In this document: piece after piece, positions 42,101-50,114 of the stretch | How positions within the stretch are numbered: position 1 is the stretch's first letter | Layout: each line of letters begins with the position of its first letter | Assembly (NCBI GenBank): GCA_945925985.1 | Contig: CAMELV010000029.1 | Coordinates: 1 to 50,882 of the forward strand | Source: Comamonas sp. lk | GTDB lineage: Bacteria; Pseudomonadota; Gammaproteobacteria; Burkholderiales; Burkholderiaceae_C | Reading direction: 5' to 3' | DNA: 50,882 nt | The notes under the pieces: generated by a model | Databases searched by the model: none | Seen by the model: only the letters and a program-made list of their open reading frames with translations | What the model was told of the DNA's origin: nothing | Position numbers and translations under genes: made by a program

Positions 42101-43448
42101 GGCCCTGCGCGGCTGTGCGGCGCAAGATGACGCCGAACGCTTGCGACAGGCCACCGCCGTGCTGCGCGCCGCCGTAGAAGCAGAGGCACACCTTGATAAA
42201 CCCCGCTTTGAAGCCTTTGACCACGCCCCCTTCACATTGATTGCAAGCGCCGCGCCATGGGCAGAGTACGCCCGCCAGCTTGGCGCTGCGGCGGACGACT
42301 GCGCCCTGGCGGACCCATTGCTCCCCCCATCTCGCGTGCTGGAAACCTTGGGCGGGGTGCCCCTGCCCAACGCAGCCAACACAGAACTGGCTACAGGCAC
42401 TACGCAACCGGCAGCCCTTGCGCCGACCCGGCTGGTCCGCCTGGCCGCTTCGGCCTCGCGCAATGCAGCCGTGTCCAGCAGGCAAGAGCTGTATCCAAGG
42501 GGTATGGCGGCGCTGCAAGCCCTAAAGCAATCACTGGGTGCGCTGGTCGGTGCCCCGCAACTGGCGCCTGTAGACATTCAAGACCGGGTTCGAGGGCGCT
42601 ATCCAGAAGCAGCACCCTTACCCAGCCGGCCCGCGCTAGACCGGCTGCTGGAGGAAACCAGTGCGCCGCTAACATGGACACCAACTGCCGCAGAGGGCAA
42701 AGGCGCGTACTGCCTGAACGCCATCGGCCATGGCCAAACCGCCGGCACCACCACCCAGTTTTCGCGCTACGGCACCCTGTTGTCGGGATCACTTGAAGGT
42801 GATGCAGACCTGGCTCAGGCCGCAGCGGTGGAAGACCGCCTGGTGCGCAGTCTGCAGCAAGGCGGCATGCTCGTGCTGACCGTCCACCCGCGCATTGCGC
42901 GCCGCGCCGAGGGTGAGCTGCTTCACCGTTACGGCACACCGGGCCAACCGGCCACCGCCACACCGGCTCCGCTGCAGCGGGTCAACTTCGACGCGCTGCT
43001 GCTGGCCGCCCTGCGCGACCAGGCCAAGACGGCTGGCGTCGACTGGAACGTCGTACTTCAAGCCGACGCCGCCGACCGCGGCAGCCGCCATTGGATCAAC
43101 CTGCAGCGCCTGGTTCAACGCACCTTGCCAGCGCTTCGGTCTGCACTGCTCAACAGCCCTGCGCCTGTGTTGCTGGTCAGCGCCGGCCTGCTGGCCAGGT
43201 ACGACCTGATGGGCCTCATCACCGAGCTGGAAGAAAACGCTGGCCGGCCCGCCCACACCCCCAGCGTGTGGCTGCTGCTGCCTACCAGCCACCAAGGCTT
43301 GCCGGTCATCGACGGCGTGGCGGTGCCGATGGTGAACAACATTCAGAACACCCGTGCTTTGGCGTTGCCGCAAGCCTGGATCGAAAACAAACACCGCGCC
43401 AGGAACGTGGCCAATGCCAGCGCGACCCCAGGAAGAGCCACCACGTGA
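39144..43448 (+). CDS. pglW: BREX-2 serine/threonine kinase PglW
   Basis: A 1,434-residue protein. N-terminal NERD nuclease-related domain (about residues 14-130, with EVDALVLSP and VEIKSRPG). A first kinase-like domain (about 240-500) has YHRALGPQSIL where HRDLKPxN is expected and NWQ at the DFG position, so it looks like a pseudokinase. A second kinase domain (about 518-790) has AHRDIKPENIG (near residue 635) and DFS in place of DFG. A helix-hairpin-helix-like part (about 800-870, YLRGVGDKIRKEI) and a long C-terminal region follow. PglW is a kinase of the Pgl/BREX type 2 phage-defence system. The stop overlaps the pglX GTG by 4 nt. Confidence 0.92.
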   Translation: MSLSAARWHVIAESNFAWEREALDWLRSNLPDRDAWHVWTNFEFIDDEGKVSEVDALVLSPAGLFLVEIKSRPGVLRGDAHSWTWTTDGRSNTYDNPLVLANRKAKRLASLLRRQPAIAKAKFRLPFVEPAIFLSSSSLSCQLEGQARTATFQHGRPGTVDNPGIVGALANGITSRATTSVDAAQARAIARGLAEAGIRPSNKHRQVGDYRLTKLLTEGEGFQDWEASHVSIDTVHRRVRIYTVATASSPEIRATRVRQARREFEILEGIDHPGILKVKDYKETELGPALIFDHDPKAVRLDHLLRERGKTLTVTQRLQLVRDIAETLKYAHAKRLYHRALGPQSILVHGLDTGAMHLRLMNWQLASRNVGDLSSPYTVHRTTGTRHVENYVEDPGLIYLAPETTRADPAQGPSLDVFSLGCIAYYLFSGQPPAESVLDLAEKLRVGQGLRLSDTMDGCGARQQELIQFATYPDLLARYDSIQGFLDDLDRVEDELTTPDPEATVDPSIASTGDRLEGGFTVVKRVGRGSSSDALLVRRDGSEDEHILKVACDIAHNDRLVAEGEVLARLHHQNIVAHRETLTVAGRTALLLKNAGARTLAEKIKDEGRLSLDMLQRFGEELIEAVNHLEAEGVAHRDIKPENIGIAENRNRKLQLVLFDFSLCRTPADNITAGTHPYLDPFLSMRRPPRWDLYAERFALAVTLYEMAVGQPPVWGDGQTSPAMLDAEASIESDVFDPVTREGFTTFFAKALRRDYKERFDNAEEVLRAWRAIFTARQTVHPGQAGDSAADSGFGAIALTATPLTTMAELGYSLEAQDVLERMGIHNARELLAVDRIRFRYLRGVGDKIRKEIRLTAKDLARRRPDLTQGRAAAHDTEDADGAVSINELAALLLPRRPAGDDRPEEAALAHYLGLDDAVKAGVWPSLGDAAQAGEVDRTTLTGTLIKARERWLKTPAFTELRHQIDTLLRSQGQVMSAAEGAMALLALRGCAAQDDAERLRQATAVLRAAVEAEAHLDKPRFEAFDHAPFTLIASAAPWAEYARQLGAAADDCALADPLLPPSRVLETLGGVPLPNAANTELATGTTQPAALAPTRLVRLAASASRNAAVSSRQELYPRGMAALQALKQSLGALVGAPQLAPVDIQDRVRGRYPEAAPLPSRPALDRLLEETSAPLTWTPTAAEGKGAYCLNAIGHGQTAGTTTQFSRYGTLLSGSLEGDADLAQAAAVEDRLVRSLQQGGMLVLTVHPRIARRAEGELLHRYGTPGQPATATPAPLQRVNFDALLLAALRDQAKTAGVDWNVVLQADAADRGSRHWINLQRLVQRTLPALRSALLNSPAPVLLVSAGLLARYDLMGLITELEENAGRPAHTPSVWLLLPTSHQGLPVIDGVAVPMVNNIQNTRALALPQAWIENKHRARNVANASATPGRATT

Positions 43449-46400
43449 TCAAAGCCCCCCAACTCCTTGTCGATCTCACCCGGCTGCTCAAGCGCCTGGA
43501 AGAAGACCTGCTGCGCCGCATCGACGAGGTCACTGAGCTCAAGACCAGCCTGCAAGCCGAGTGGAAAGCCGCGCGGGACGCTGACCGCACGGCCGAGACC
43601 TTCGAGACCTGGGTCGACCAGGTCATCACCCAGGCCGGCGTGCATTGGCTGCTGTCTTGCGTGTTCCTGCGCTTCATTGAAGACAACAGAATGGTCGACC
43701 GACCCTGGCTGGGTGGCACGCCTGAATCGGGTAACCTGGCGCTGGCGCGCGATCGGCACGAGGCCTACTTCCGTGCCAACCCGCTGCATAGCGACCGCGA
43801 ATACCTGCTGGCTTCGTTTCGAGAGGCAGGAGCGCTGCCCGGGCTGCACACCTTCTTTGACGCGCTCCACAACCCGGTCTTCCGGCTCGGCATCAGTGGT
43901 GATGCGGCTATTGTCCTGCGCCAGTTCTGGCAGCAGGTGGACCCGAACACCGGCGCGCTGGCGCACGACTTCACCGACCCGACCTGGAACACCCGCTTCC
44001 TGGGCGACCTGTACCAGGACCTGAGCGAGGCCACCCGCAAGCGCTACGCGCTTTTGCAGACGCCCGAGTTCGTCGAAGAATTCATCCTCGACCGCACGCT
44101 GACGCCGGCCATCCGCGAGTTCGGCTACCGCACAGCGAGCTTGATCGACCCCACCTGCGGCTCAGGCCACTTTTTGCTGGGTGCATTCCACCGCTTCGTG
44201 GACGAATGGCAGCGCGCCGAGCCCTCGCGCAACCGGCGCGACATCGCCCAGAAGGCGCTGGACGCCGTGGCCGGTGTGGACCTGAACCCGTTTGCGGTCG
44301 CGATTTCGCGCTTCCGGCTGCTGGTGGCGGCGCTGCTGGCAAGCGACGTGTACCGCTTAAGCGAGGCGCCAGACTTTCGCATCCATGTGGCCATTGGCGA
44401 TAGCCTGCTGCATGGCAAGCGCTTCGGCATGACCGCCACGGAGGGCATGTTTGAAGAAGCAGAGCATTACGCCGGTACGGGGTTGGCACACGCCTATGCC
44501 AGCGAGGACTTGACTGACGTGCAGCGCATCCTCGGTCGGCAGTACCAGGCGGTGGTCGGAAATCCGCCATACATTGTTGTACGTGATGCCGCACTCAATT
44601 CCGCATACCGTTCGCAATACTCAAGTTGCCACCGTCAATACTCTTTAGGCGCGCCGTTCACAGAACGATTCTTTGATCTAGCAGTCACCGGCCCCAGTGC
44701 TGAGCAGTTGGCTGGCTACGTTGGACTCATTACGACGAACAGCTTCATGAAACGCGAGTTCGGGTCTAAGCTGATCGAAGAGGTGCTTCCGCGACTCGAT
44801 TTGTCGCATGTGGTTGACTGCTCAGGTGCATGGATTCCCGGGCACAACAGAGACGGAACGGCGACGGTAATGCTGTTTGGGCGCCATCGTCCGCCGATGG
44901 CGGCCAATGCTGTCCGCACGGTAATGGGAATCAGAAGCGAGCCAAGCACGCCGACCATCCCAGCACAAGGATTGGTGTGGTCAGCAATCGTTGATCAAGT
45001 TGACCGAGTTGGATCGGTAAGTGACTACATCAGCGTGTCCGATACACCGCGTCTTACTTTCGCCAAGCATCCTTGGAGCATTGGAGGCGGCGGAGCGTCT
45101 GAGCTAAAAGAACTGATTGAAGACGGAAGATCGGCGTTGAAGTCCACGGGCGCGGATCTCGGCTACTTGGTTATCACAGGCGAAGACAACAGCTTAATGT
45201 TGCCGAGTGCTGCGGTTCCGCGGCTCGGTTTTGTACAAAGCAGACCGATTGCAGAAGGCGACGTTGTTCGAGACTGGAGTGCGCCCTCAGATTTCCGAGT
45301 TTTGTGGCCTTACAGCGAAAGTGGCAAAGAGTTGCCCGAAGAACAAACTAGACAGCACGTTCACGGATTGTGGCGTTATCGCACCTCATTGAAGGAACGT
45401 CGCGCGTTTGGTCTACCCGTTGAACAAAAAGGATTGCGTTGGTGGGACTTGCGAGAGGTATATGCCAAGCGGTTAGATCGACTGCTAACAATCACATTTG
45501 GCGAGATAACGTCTCACAACCATTTTGTGCTGGACAGGGTTGGCAGGGTTTTCAACCGAACCGCGCCAGTCATCAAGCTGCCAGTTGGTTCAAGTGAAGA
45601 TGATCATCTAGGCCTTTTGGGTCTCTTGAATTCCTCAGTGGCTTGCATCTGGTTAAAACAGGTTTGCTTTCCCAAAGACGGCCAGGGACAGATGTGGGAA
45701 GAGCGTTTCGCATTCAACGCCACCAACGTCGCCGAGTTCCCTTTGAGCAAGGGCCGGCCGTTGGCCAGTGCGAGCCGCATGGACGCGCTGGTCCAACAGC
45801 TCAGCACGCTTCACCCGGCCACCTTGCTGGCCTCAAGCCCAACGCCCACCCGCGCCAGCCTCGATGCGGCACGCGCGCACGCCACACAGGTACGGCAGCA
45901 CATGATTGGCGAGCAGGAGGAGCTGGATTGGCACTGCTACCGCCTCTACGAGTTGCTACCGGCCGGCGTCTCCGTCGAGGAGGTGGAGCACAGCACACCA
46001 GTTGACGTGGAGCTGGGCGAGCGAGCCTTCGAGATCGTGCTGGCCCGTCGAGTCGCCGCCGGCAAGGAAACTACCAACTGGTTCGAGCGCCATGGGTCGA
46101 CACCCACCACCGAGATTCCGGCACGCTGGCTCGAAACCTATCGGCGAGTCGTGCAGCGTCGCATTGAGCTGATCGAGCGCGATCCCACGCTGCGGCTCTT
46201 GGAGCAGCCGCTCTACAAGCGGCGTTGGAATTCACCCAAGTGGGCAGACCTGGAACAGGCAGCGCTGCGCGACTAGCTGCTGGCCCGCCTGGAGTCGAAG
46301 GCGCTATGGGTTGCCAGCACCGATCAACCGCCGCAGATCAACACCACCAGCCGGCTGGCTGACACGGTCCAGCGCGACGCCGAGTTCATGCAGATCGCCG

Positions 46401-47038
46401 CGCTGTATGCGGGCCACGCTGACTTCGACGTGGCACAACTGGTGGCCGGCTTGGTCACGGCAGAGTCCGTTCCCTTTCTGCCTGCCCTGCGCTACGCCGA
46501 CACGGGCCTTCGCAAGCGTGCGCAGTGGGAAGACACCTGGGCACTGCAGCGTCGCGAAGACAAGGGCGAGAGCGTCGGCAGCATTCCCGTCCCGCCCAAG
46601 TACAAGAAGGAAGACTTTCTAAAGGTCACGTTCTGGGACCTGCGAGGTGGGCTGGACGTACCCAAGGAGCGGTGGGTCAGTTACCCCGGTTGCGAACGCG
46701 GCGCCGATGGCAGTCTGCCCATCGCCTGGGCTGGCTGGGACCACCTGCAGCAAGCCACGGCGTTGGCTGCCTACTACTTGGAGATGAAAGAAAGCGAAGG
46801 CTGGGAGGCAGCGCGCCCGCAACCCCTGCTGGCGGGCCTGCTAGAACTGGTGCCCTGGCTGGAGCAATGGCACAACGATGTGGACCCGGTTTTTGGGGAG
46901 CGCATGGGCGCGTACTACAAGGGCTTCGTGTCCGAGGAAGCGCGCGGGCATGGATTCACGCTGGATGACTTGCGGGCCTGGAAGCCTGCCGTGACTTCGG
47001 CCAAGCGTGAGCGCAAGAAGCGTGGCACGGCCGCGTAG
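43445..47038 (+). pseudogene. pglX: BREX-2 adenine methyltransferase PglX, interrupted by one amber codon
   Basis: Starts at GTG 43445, overlapping the pglW stop. Motif I DPTCGSGHFLLGAF near residue 236 and NPPY (VVGNPPYIVV) near 373 show an N6-adenine methyltransferase. A TAG at 46274-46276 (codon 944) cuts the frame after KWADLEQAALRD; the same frame then runs 253 codons more to TAG at 47036. That second part reads LLARLESKAL, later GLRKRAQWEDTWALQRRED and IPVPPKY, recognisable as the normal PglX C-terminus. The joined length (about 1,197) fits the family, while 943 is short. Family members usually have Trp at this place, so a single TGG to TAG change is likely. It may be inactive, read through, or function as two chains. 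Note ATG 46388 as a possible restart. The region 44560-45720 is visibly AT-richer, probably a swapped specificity domain. Confidence 0.9.
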
Positions 47039-47149
47039 CGCTCTGCCATGTCTAATTTTGCTATGGACAAGGCCCTCAAATAGGTGGAATTGGGCGCGTC
47101 AGTCATGAAAAAAATGTCTGCATAGAGACAAACCCTAAGTGTCAAAGAA

Positions 47150-47166
47150 TTTATCATGGTGATAAA
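47150..47166. promoter_or_regulatory. Palindrome over the mqsR start codon
   Basis: Perfect 7-bp inverted repeat TTTATCA, TGG, TGATAAA, with the ATG of the toxin gene inside it. MqsA-type antitoxins bind palindromes in their own promoter; this one has a different sequence from the E. coli mqsRA operator. Binding here would stop both transcription and initiation. Confidence 0.5.
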
Positions 47167-47593
47167 CTGTCCATCGAGCTTGTGGTTGATCGACCCTAGC
47201 GGGTTGATTCCCCCAGCCCCAGGAAAACATCGGCGTATTGGCGCCGGACCCCTGCTTGATTTGAGTGCTCTGCAAGGCGTTATCGCTTCAGGGGAGTTGA
47301 ATTCGGCTGGTGTGTGGCCGGCAACTCGTCGATGTCAGAACAGCTTGCAGGATTACGGATGGTCTTTTGATGATGTCTTGGAGATTTTCAGTTGTTTGCT
47401 TCCGCAAGACTACAAGAACTCCGAGTGGTGCGATGTCGATGGAAATCGCACCGTACCTTGCGATGTTTATCGGATCTGTTTTGACGAAGTGCAACGAAAA
47501 CGTAATCCGAACGCCTGTGAGGTGTACTTGAAGTTCTCGATCGACGACGATAACGCCCTCACATTGGTCCTAGTTCAGTCACATTTTTCATGA
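47156..47593 (+). CDS. mqsR: MqsR-type RNase toxin
   Basis: A 145-residue protein; the last ~115 residues resemble MqsR: DLSALQGVIASGELNSAG, then DVLEIFSCLLPQDYKNSEW, and the catalytic region CDVYRICFDE with EVYLKFSID. MqsR is a RelE-fold mRNA interferase that cuts at GCU-type sites in E. coli. The N-terminal ~30 residues (INCPSSLWLIDPSGL) are an extension not found in E. coli MqsR. Its stop overlaps the antitoxin start by 4 nt. It is the first gene of a three-gene TAC operon inserted between pglX and pglY. Confidence 0.8.
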   Translation: MVINCPSSLWLIDPSGLIPPAPGKHRRIGAGPLLDLSALQGVIASGELNSAGVWPATRRCQNSLQDYGWSFDDVLEIFSCLLPQDYKNSEWCDVDGNRTVPCDVYRICFDEVQRKRNPNACEVYLKFSIDDDNALTLVLVQSHFS

Positions 47594-48279
47594 AAAAGTT
47601 AGAGGCTCACATGTCTACTGCCAGAAAACAAGGGGCTCCCGAAGTGCAAGCGCATAGGTCTTGCCCCTCATGCCGCAAGGGGCATCTGCACGAAGGAACG
47701 AGCGAACGTGTCTTCCACCCACACGGGAAGGCCTTGGCCGTGTCCTTGCTGACGTCGATATGTGACCAATGCGGCGCTGAGGCCACCAGCGCTGATCAGC
47801 ATGACGAGAACCTGCGCCGATTGGCCGCGCGCAAAGCGCACTATGGCGAACTGCTGATGGGGGAGGAGATCCACGCACTTCGCCGCCGCTACGGCTTGAC
47901 CCAACAGCAGGCGTCGCGTATCTTTGGCAAAGGAAAGATCGCATTCTCGCGTTACGAGAGCGAGACCACTTATCCGGACGAAAGCACGTCGCGCTTGTTG
48001 GCATTGGCGATTGCCAAGCCAGAGACGATCAAATGGCTGGCAGACAAGAGTGGTGTCAATGTGCCGCTCTGGCAGGAGCGCTTTGGGGATGAACAGCGCG
48101 TCAAACTGAGAGCCCTTACTAGGCCCACCGCACCGGCCAAAAAACAACGTTTTGATTATCACTCTCCTAGCGACACACCACATGCTCCAGCGCACTGGCG
48201 CAGCATCTCCCAGACGAAAACACAAGTCGTTCGCACAATGACTGTCGCGACTTGGGTCTCTGAGGAGATGGCTGCGTGA
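47590..48279 (+). CDS. mqsA: MqsA-type antitoxin with C-terminal extension
   Basis: 229 residues. The N-terminal zinc domain has CPSC (C25, C28) and CDQC (C58, C61). The HTH domain shows LTQQQASRIFGKGKIAFSRY, the MqsA/YgiT type. E. coli MqsA has 131 residues; here ~65 residues are added (about 165-229, including RFDYHSPSD and PAHWRSIS). In TAC systems such tails are chaperone addiction segments that make the antitoxin unstable unless SecB binds. The next gene is SecB-like, which fits. ATG at Met8 is an alternative start. Confidence 0.85.
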   Translation: MKKLEAHMSTARKQGAPEVQAHRSCPSCRKGHLHEGTSERVFHPHGKALAVSLLTSICDQCGAEATSADQHDENLRRLAARKAHYGELLMGEEIHALRRRYGLTQQQASRIFGKGKIAFSRYESETTYPDESTSRLLALAIAKPETIKWLADKSGVNVPLWQERFGDEQRVKLRALTRPTAPAKKQRFDYHSPSDTPHAPAHWRSISQTKTQVVRTMTVATWVSEEMAA

Positions 48280-48830
48280 CGCCGAGCCCCATTCAGCTGC
48301 TACAGCTGTACTTCAAGCATGTTCGTGTCGAGATCGATCCTGACCATATCCCGCTGGAGCCGCCGAATCCGCTGACTTCGGTATTCCTCTTTGACGGGAT
48401 CAGCATCCAGACGGAGTTCGGAATCGGAGAGGCCGAACCGGATCACGAGCGCGGACACATGTTCCTGACGACGCTGCGCGTTATCGTCGACAACAAGTCT
48501 CTTCCGAAGGTTAAGGACCAGAAGTTTTCGCCGTACAAGATTGACGTCGCGATTGATGGTGTCGTTGCGATACCCAAGGGCGCCGAGAAACTGGCGCCGC
48601 CGGAAGAACTGGCTGCGGTGAATGGAGCGGCGCTCCTATGGTCAGCCGTTCGAGAGCAAGTGCTCTCATTGACCGCTCGCATGCCGGCTGGGTCTGTCAT
48701 GCTGCCGACCGTTCACTTTCACGACCTCAAGCAAAAGACACCTGAGCTTGCTGATCAGGCCGCTGGCGCGCAGGCGGAACAAACGGATGCAGAGAAGCCA
48801 AAGCGTCCATCTCTGAAGCGTATCCGGTGA
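48276..48830 (+). CDS. SecB-like chaperone of the TAC operon
   Basis: 184 residues from GTG 48276, overlapping mqsA by 4 nt. LLQLYFKHVRVEIDPDH at the N-terminus and NGAALLWSAVREQVLSLTAR followed by MPAGSVMLPTVHFHDL show the SecB fold (compare the LLPPVNF-type end of SecB). The charged C-terminal tail is extra. The usual housekeeping secB is found beside grxC or gpsA-like genes, whereas here it stands behind mqsRA. That marks it as the solitary chaperone of a toxin-antitoxin-chaperone (TAC) system that protects the antitoxin. Confidence 0.8.
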   Translation: MTPSPIQLLQLYFKHVRVEIDPDHIPLEPPNPLTSVFLFDGISIQTEFGIGEAEPDHERGHMFLTTLRVIVDNKSLPKVKDQKFSPYKIDVAIDGVVAIPKGAEKLAPPEELAAVNGAALLWSAVREQVLSLTARMPAGSVMLPTVHFHDLKQKTPELADQAAGAQAEQTDAEKPKRPSLKRIR

Positions 48831-48915
48831 ACGAGACGGGGATGCGCCTCGCACGCGGCTGTTTGAAGTCTCCTCACTGACTAGCATCAGCACTGGCCGC
48901 CTAGGAATAAACAGG

Positions 48916-49989
48916 ATGTTCGACCGCAACGCCCCTTTCAACGACTTGCCCCCGCTGCCACCGACTGCAGAGTTGGAGAGCAAGGCAATCCTGAAAAAGG
49001 CCATCACCGCCAGCCGCGCACTGGCCGAACTGAAGGGTATGGCAGAGCGCATGCCCAACCAAGCGATGTTGATCGACAGCTTGGTGCTGCAAGAAGCGCG
49101 CGCATCGTCGGAGATTGAAAACATCTTGACGACGAATGACGAGCTGTTCAAGGCGGCGTCAGACGAAGCCCTGCCAGCCAGTGCCGAGGCCAAGGAGGTG
49201 CTTCGTTATCGGCAGGCACTGAACCATGGGTTTCGGCAGATCAAGGAGCGACCGCTGGCGACCGGCCTTTTCATCGAGATCGCTCAGCTGATCAAAGAAA
49301 CTGATTTCAGCGTACGCCGCATGCCCGGCACGCGCATCGCCAACAGCCAGAACGAAACCATTTACACCCCGCCAGAGGGCGAGGCTGTGATTCGCGACAA
49401 GCTTCGCGAGCTTGAAAACTTTATGCATGCCGACGACGGCCTGGACGTGCTGGTGAAGATGGCGCTGGTGCACTACCAGTTTGAGGCTATCCACCCCTTT
49501 CCGGACGGTAACGGGCGTACCGGCCGGATATTGAACATCTTGTATTTGGTGGACCGGAGCCTGCTGAACCTGCCGGTGCTCTACCTGTCACGCTATGTGA
49601 TTGACCACAAGGCCGCTTATCACGAAGGCCTGCGCCGCGTGACAGAAGAAGGGGCTTGGGCAGACTGGGTGCTGTACATGCTGGATGCAGTGGAGCAGAC
49701 CTCATTGCGCACCCACCAGCAAATCACCGACATACTGGCGCTGATGGAGACGGTACGCGAACGGGTGCAGCGTGAAGCGCCGGCCGTGTACAGCAAGGAC
49801 TTGATCGAGCAGATTTTCAGGCAACCGTACTGCAAGATTGCTTTCCTGGAACGGGCCGGCATGGGCACGCGCCAGACCTGCTCCAAGTACCTGCGCGAGC
49901 TGGAGCGGCTGGGCGTCCTGACCGGTCAAAAGATCGGCCGCGAGGTGTATTTCATCAATCAGGAGCTGTACAAGCTGCTGACGCGATAA
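48916..49989 (+). CDS. Class II Fic protein within the BREX-2 locus
   Basis: 357 residues. The catalytic loop HPFPDGNGRTGR begins at H193. The inhibitory motif SSEIEN (S64 to N69) shows class II self-inhibition. A flap region TDFSVRRMPGTRIANSQNET precedes the core; the C-terminus (FLERAGMGTRQTCSKYLREL, then IGREVYFINQELYKLL) is a winged helix. RBS AGGAATAAACAGG precedes the ATG. It is not one of the core BREX-2 genes and is encoded 85 nt after the TAC chaperone. It might modify a host or phage target on infection (inference). Confidence 0.9.
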   Translation: MFDRNAPFNDLPPLPPTAELESKAILKKAITASRALAELKGMAERMPNQAMLIDSLVLQEARASSEIENILTTNDELFKAASDEALPASAEAKEVLRYRQALNHGFRQIKERPLATGLFIEIAQLIKETDFSVRRMPGTRIANSQNETIYTPPEGEAVIRDKLRELENFMHADDGLDVLVKMALVHYQFEAIHPFPDGNGRTGRILNILYLVDRSLLNLPVLYLSRYVIDHKAAYHEGLRRVTEEGAWADWVLYMLDAVEQTSLRTHQQITDILALMETVRERVQREAPAVYSKDLIEQIFRQPYCKIAFLERAGMGTRQTCSKYLRELERLGVLTGQKIGREVYFINQELYKLLTR

Positions 49990-50018
49990 GCCGCCCAAAC
50001 CATAATTCAATGCAATAC

Positions 50019-50043
50019 GTTAAAAATAACCATAATTTTTAAC
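50019..50043. promoter_or_regulatory. AT-rich palindrome upstream of pglY
   Basis: Perfect 9-bp inverted repeat GTTAAAAAT, spacer AACCATA, ATTTTTAAC in the 125-nt gap between the Fic gene and pglY. Too AT-rich for a classical terminator; more like a regulator site. Confidence 0.45.
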
Positions 50044-50054
50044 ACGTTTAGTCA

Positions 50055-50077
50055 ATATGTTCGTTTGCACAACATAT
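50055..50077. promoter_or_regulatory. Second inverted repeat upstream of pglY
   Basis: ATATGTT, 9-nt spacer CGTTTGCAC, AACATAT: 7-bp arms, centres 16 bp apart, a spacing often used by dimeric HTH repressors. Located 38 nt before the pglY ATG. Confidence 0.45.
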
Positions 50078-50114
50078 CCGCCCCACGAGACGGACCATAA
50101 GAGGGAGCCCCAGC

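Noticed and set aside
43091..43444. Extension of the pglX frame upstream of GTG 43445
   Set aside because: It overlaps the C-terminal coding part of pglW and has no PglX-like sequence; homology starts at the GTG that overlaps the pglW stop.
46388..47038. Independent gene for a 216-residue protein
   Set aside because: It is in the same frame as pglX, with 37 more sense codons before its ATG that continue the PglX sequence; it is better read as the C-terminal part of pglX.
49990..50018. Rho-independent terminator after the Fic gene
   Set aside because: The palindrome there is AT-rich without a stable GC stem and U-tract pairing; it looks more like a regulator site.
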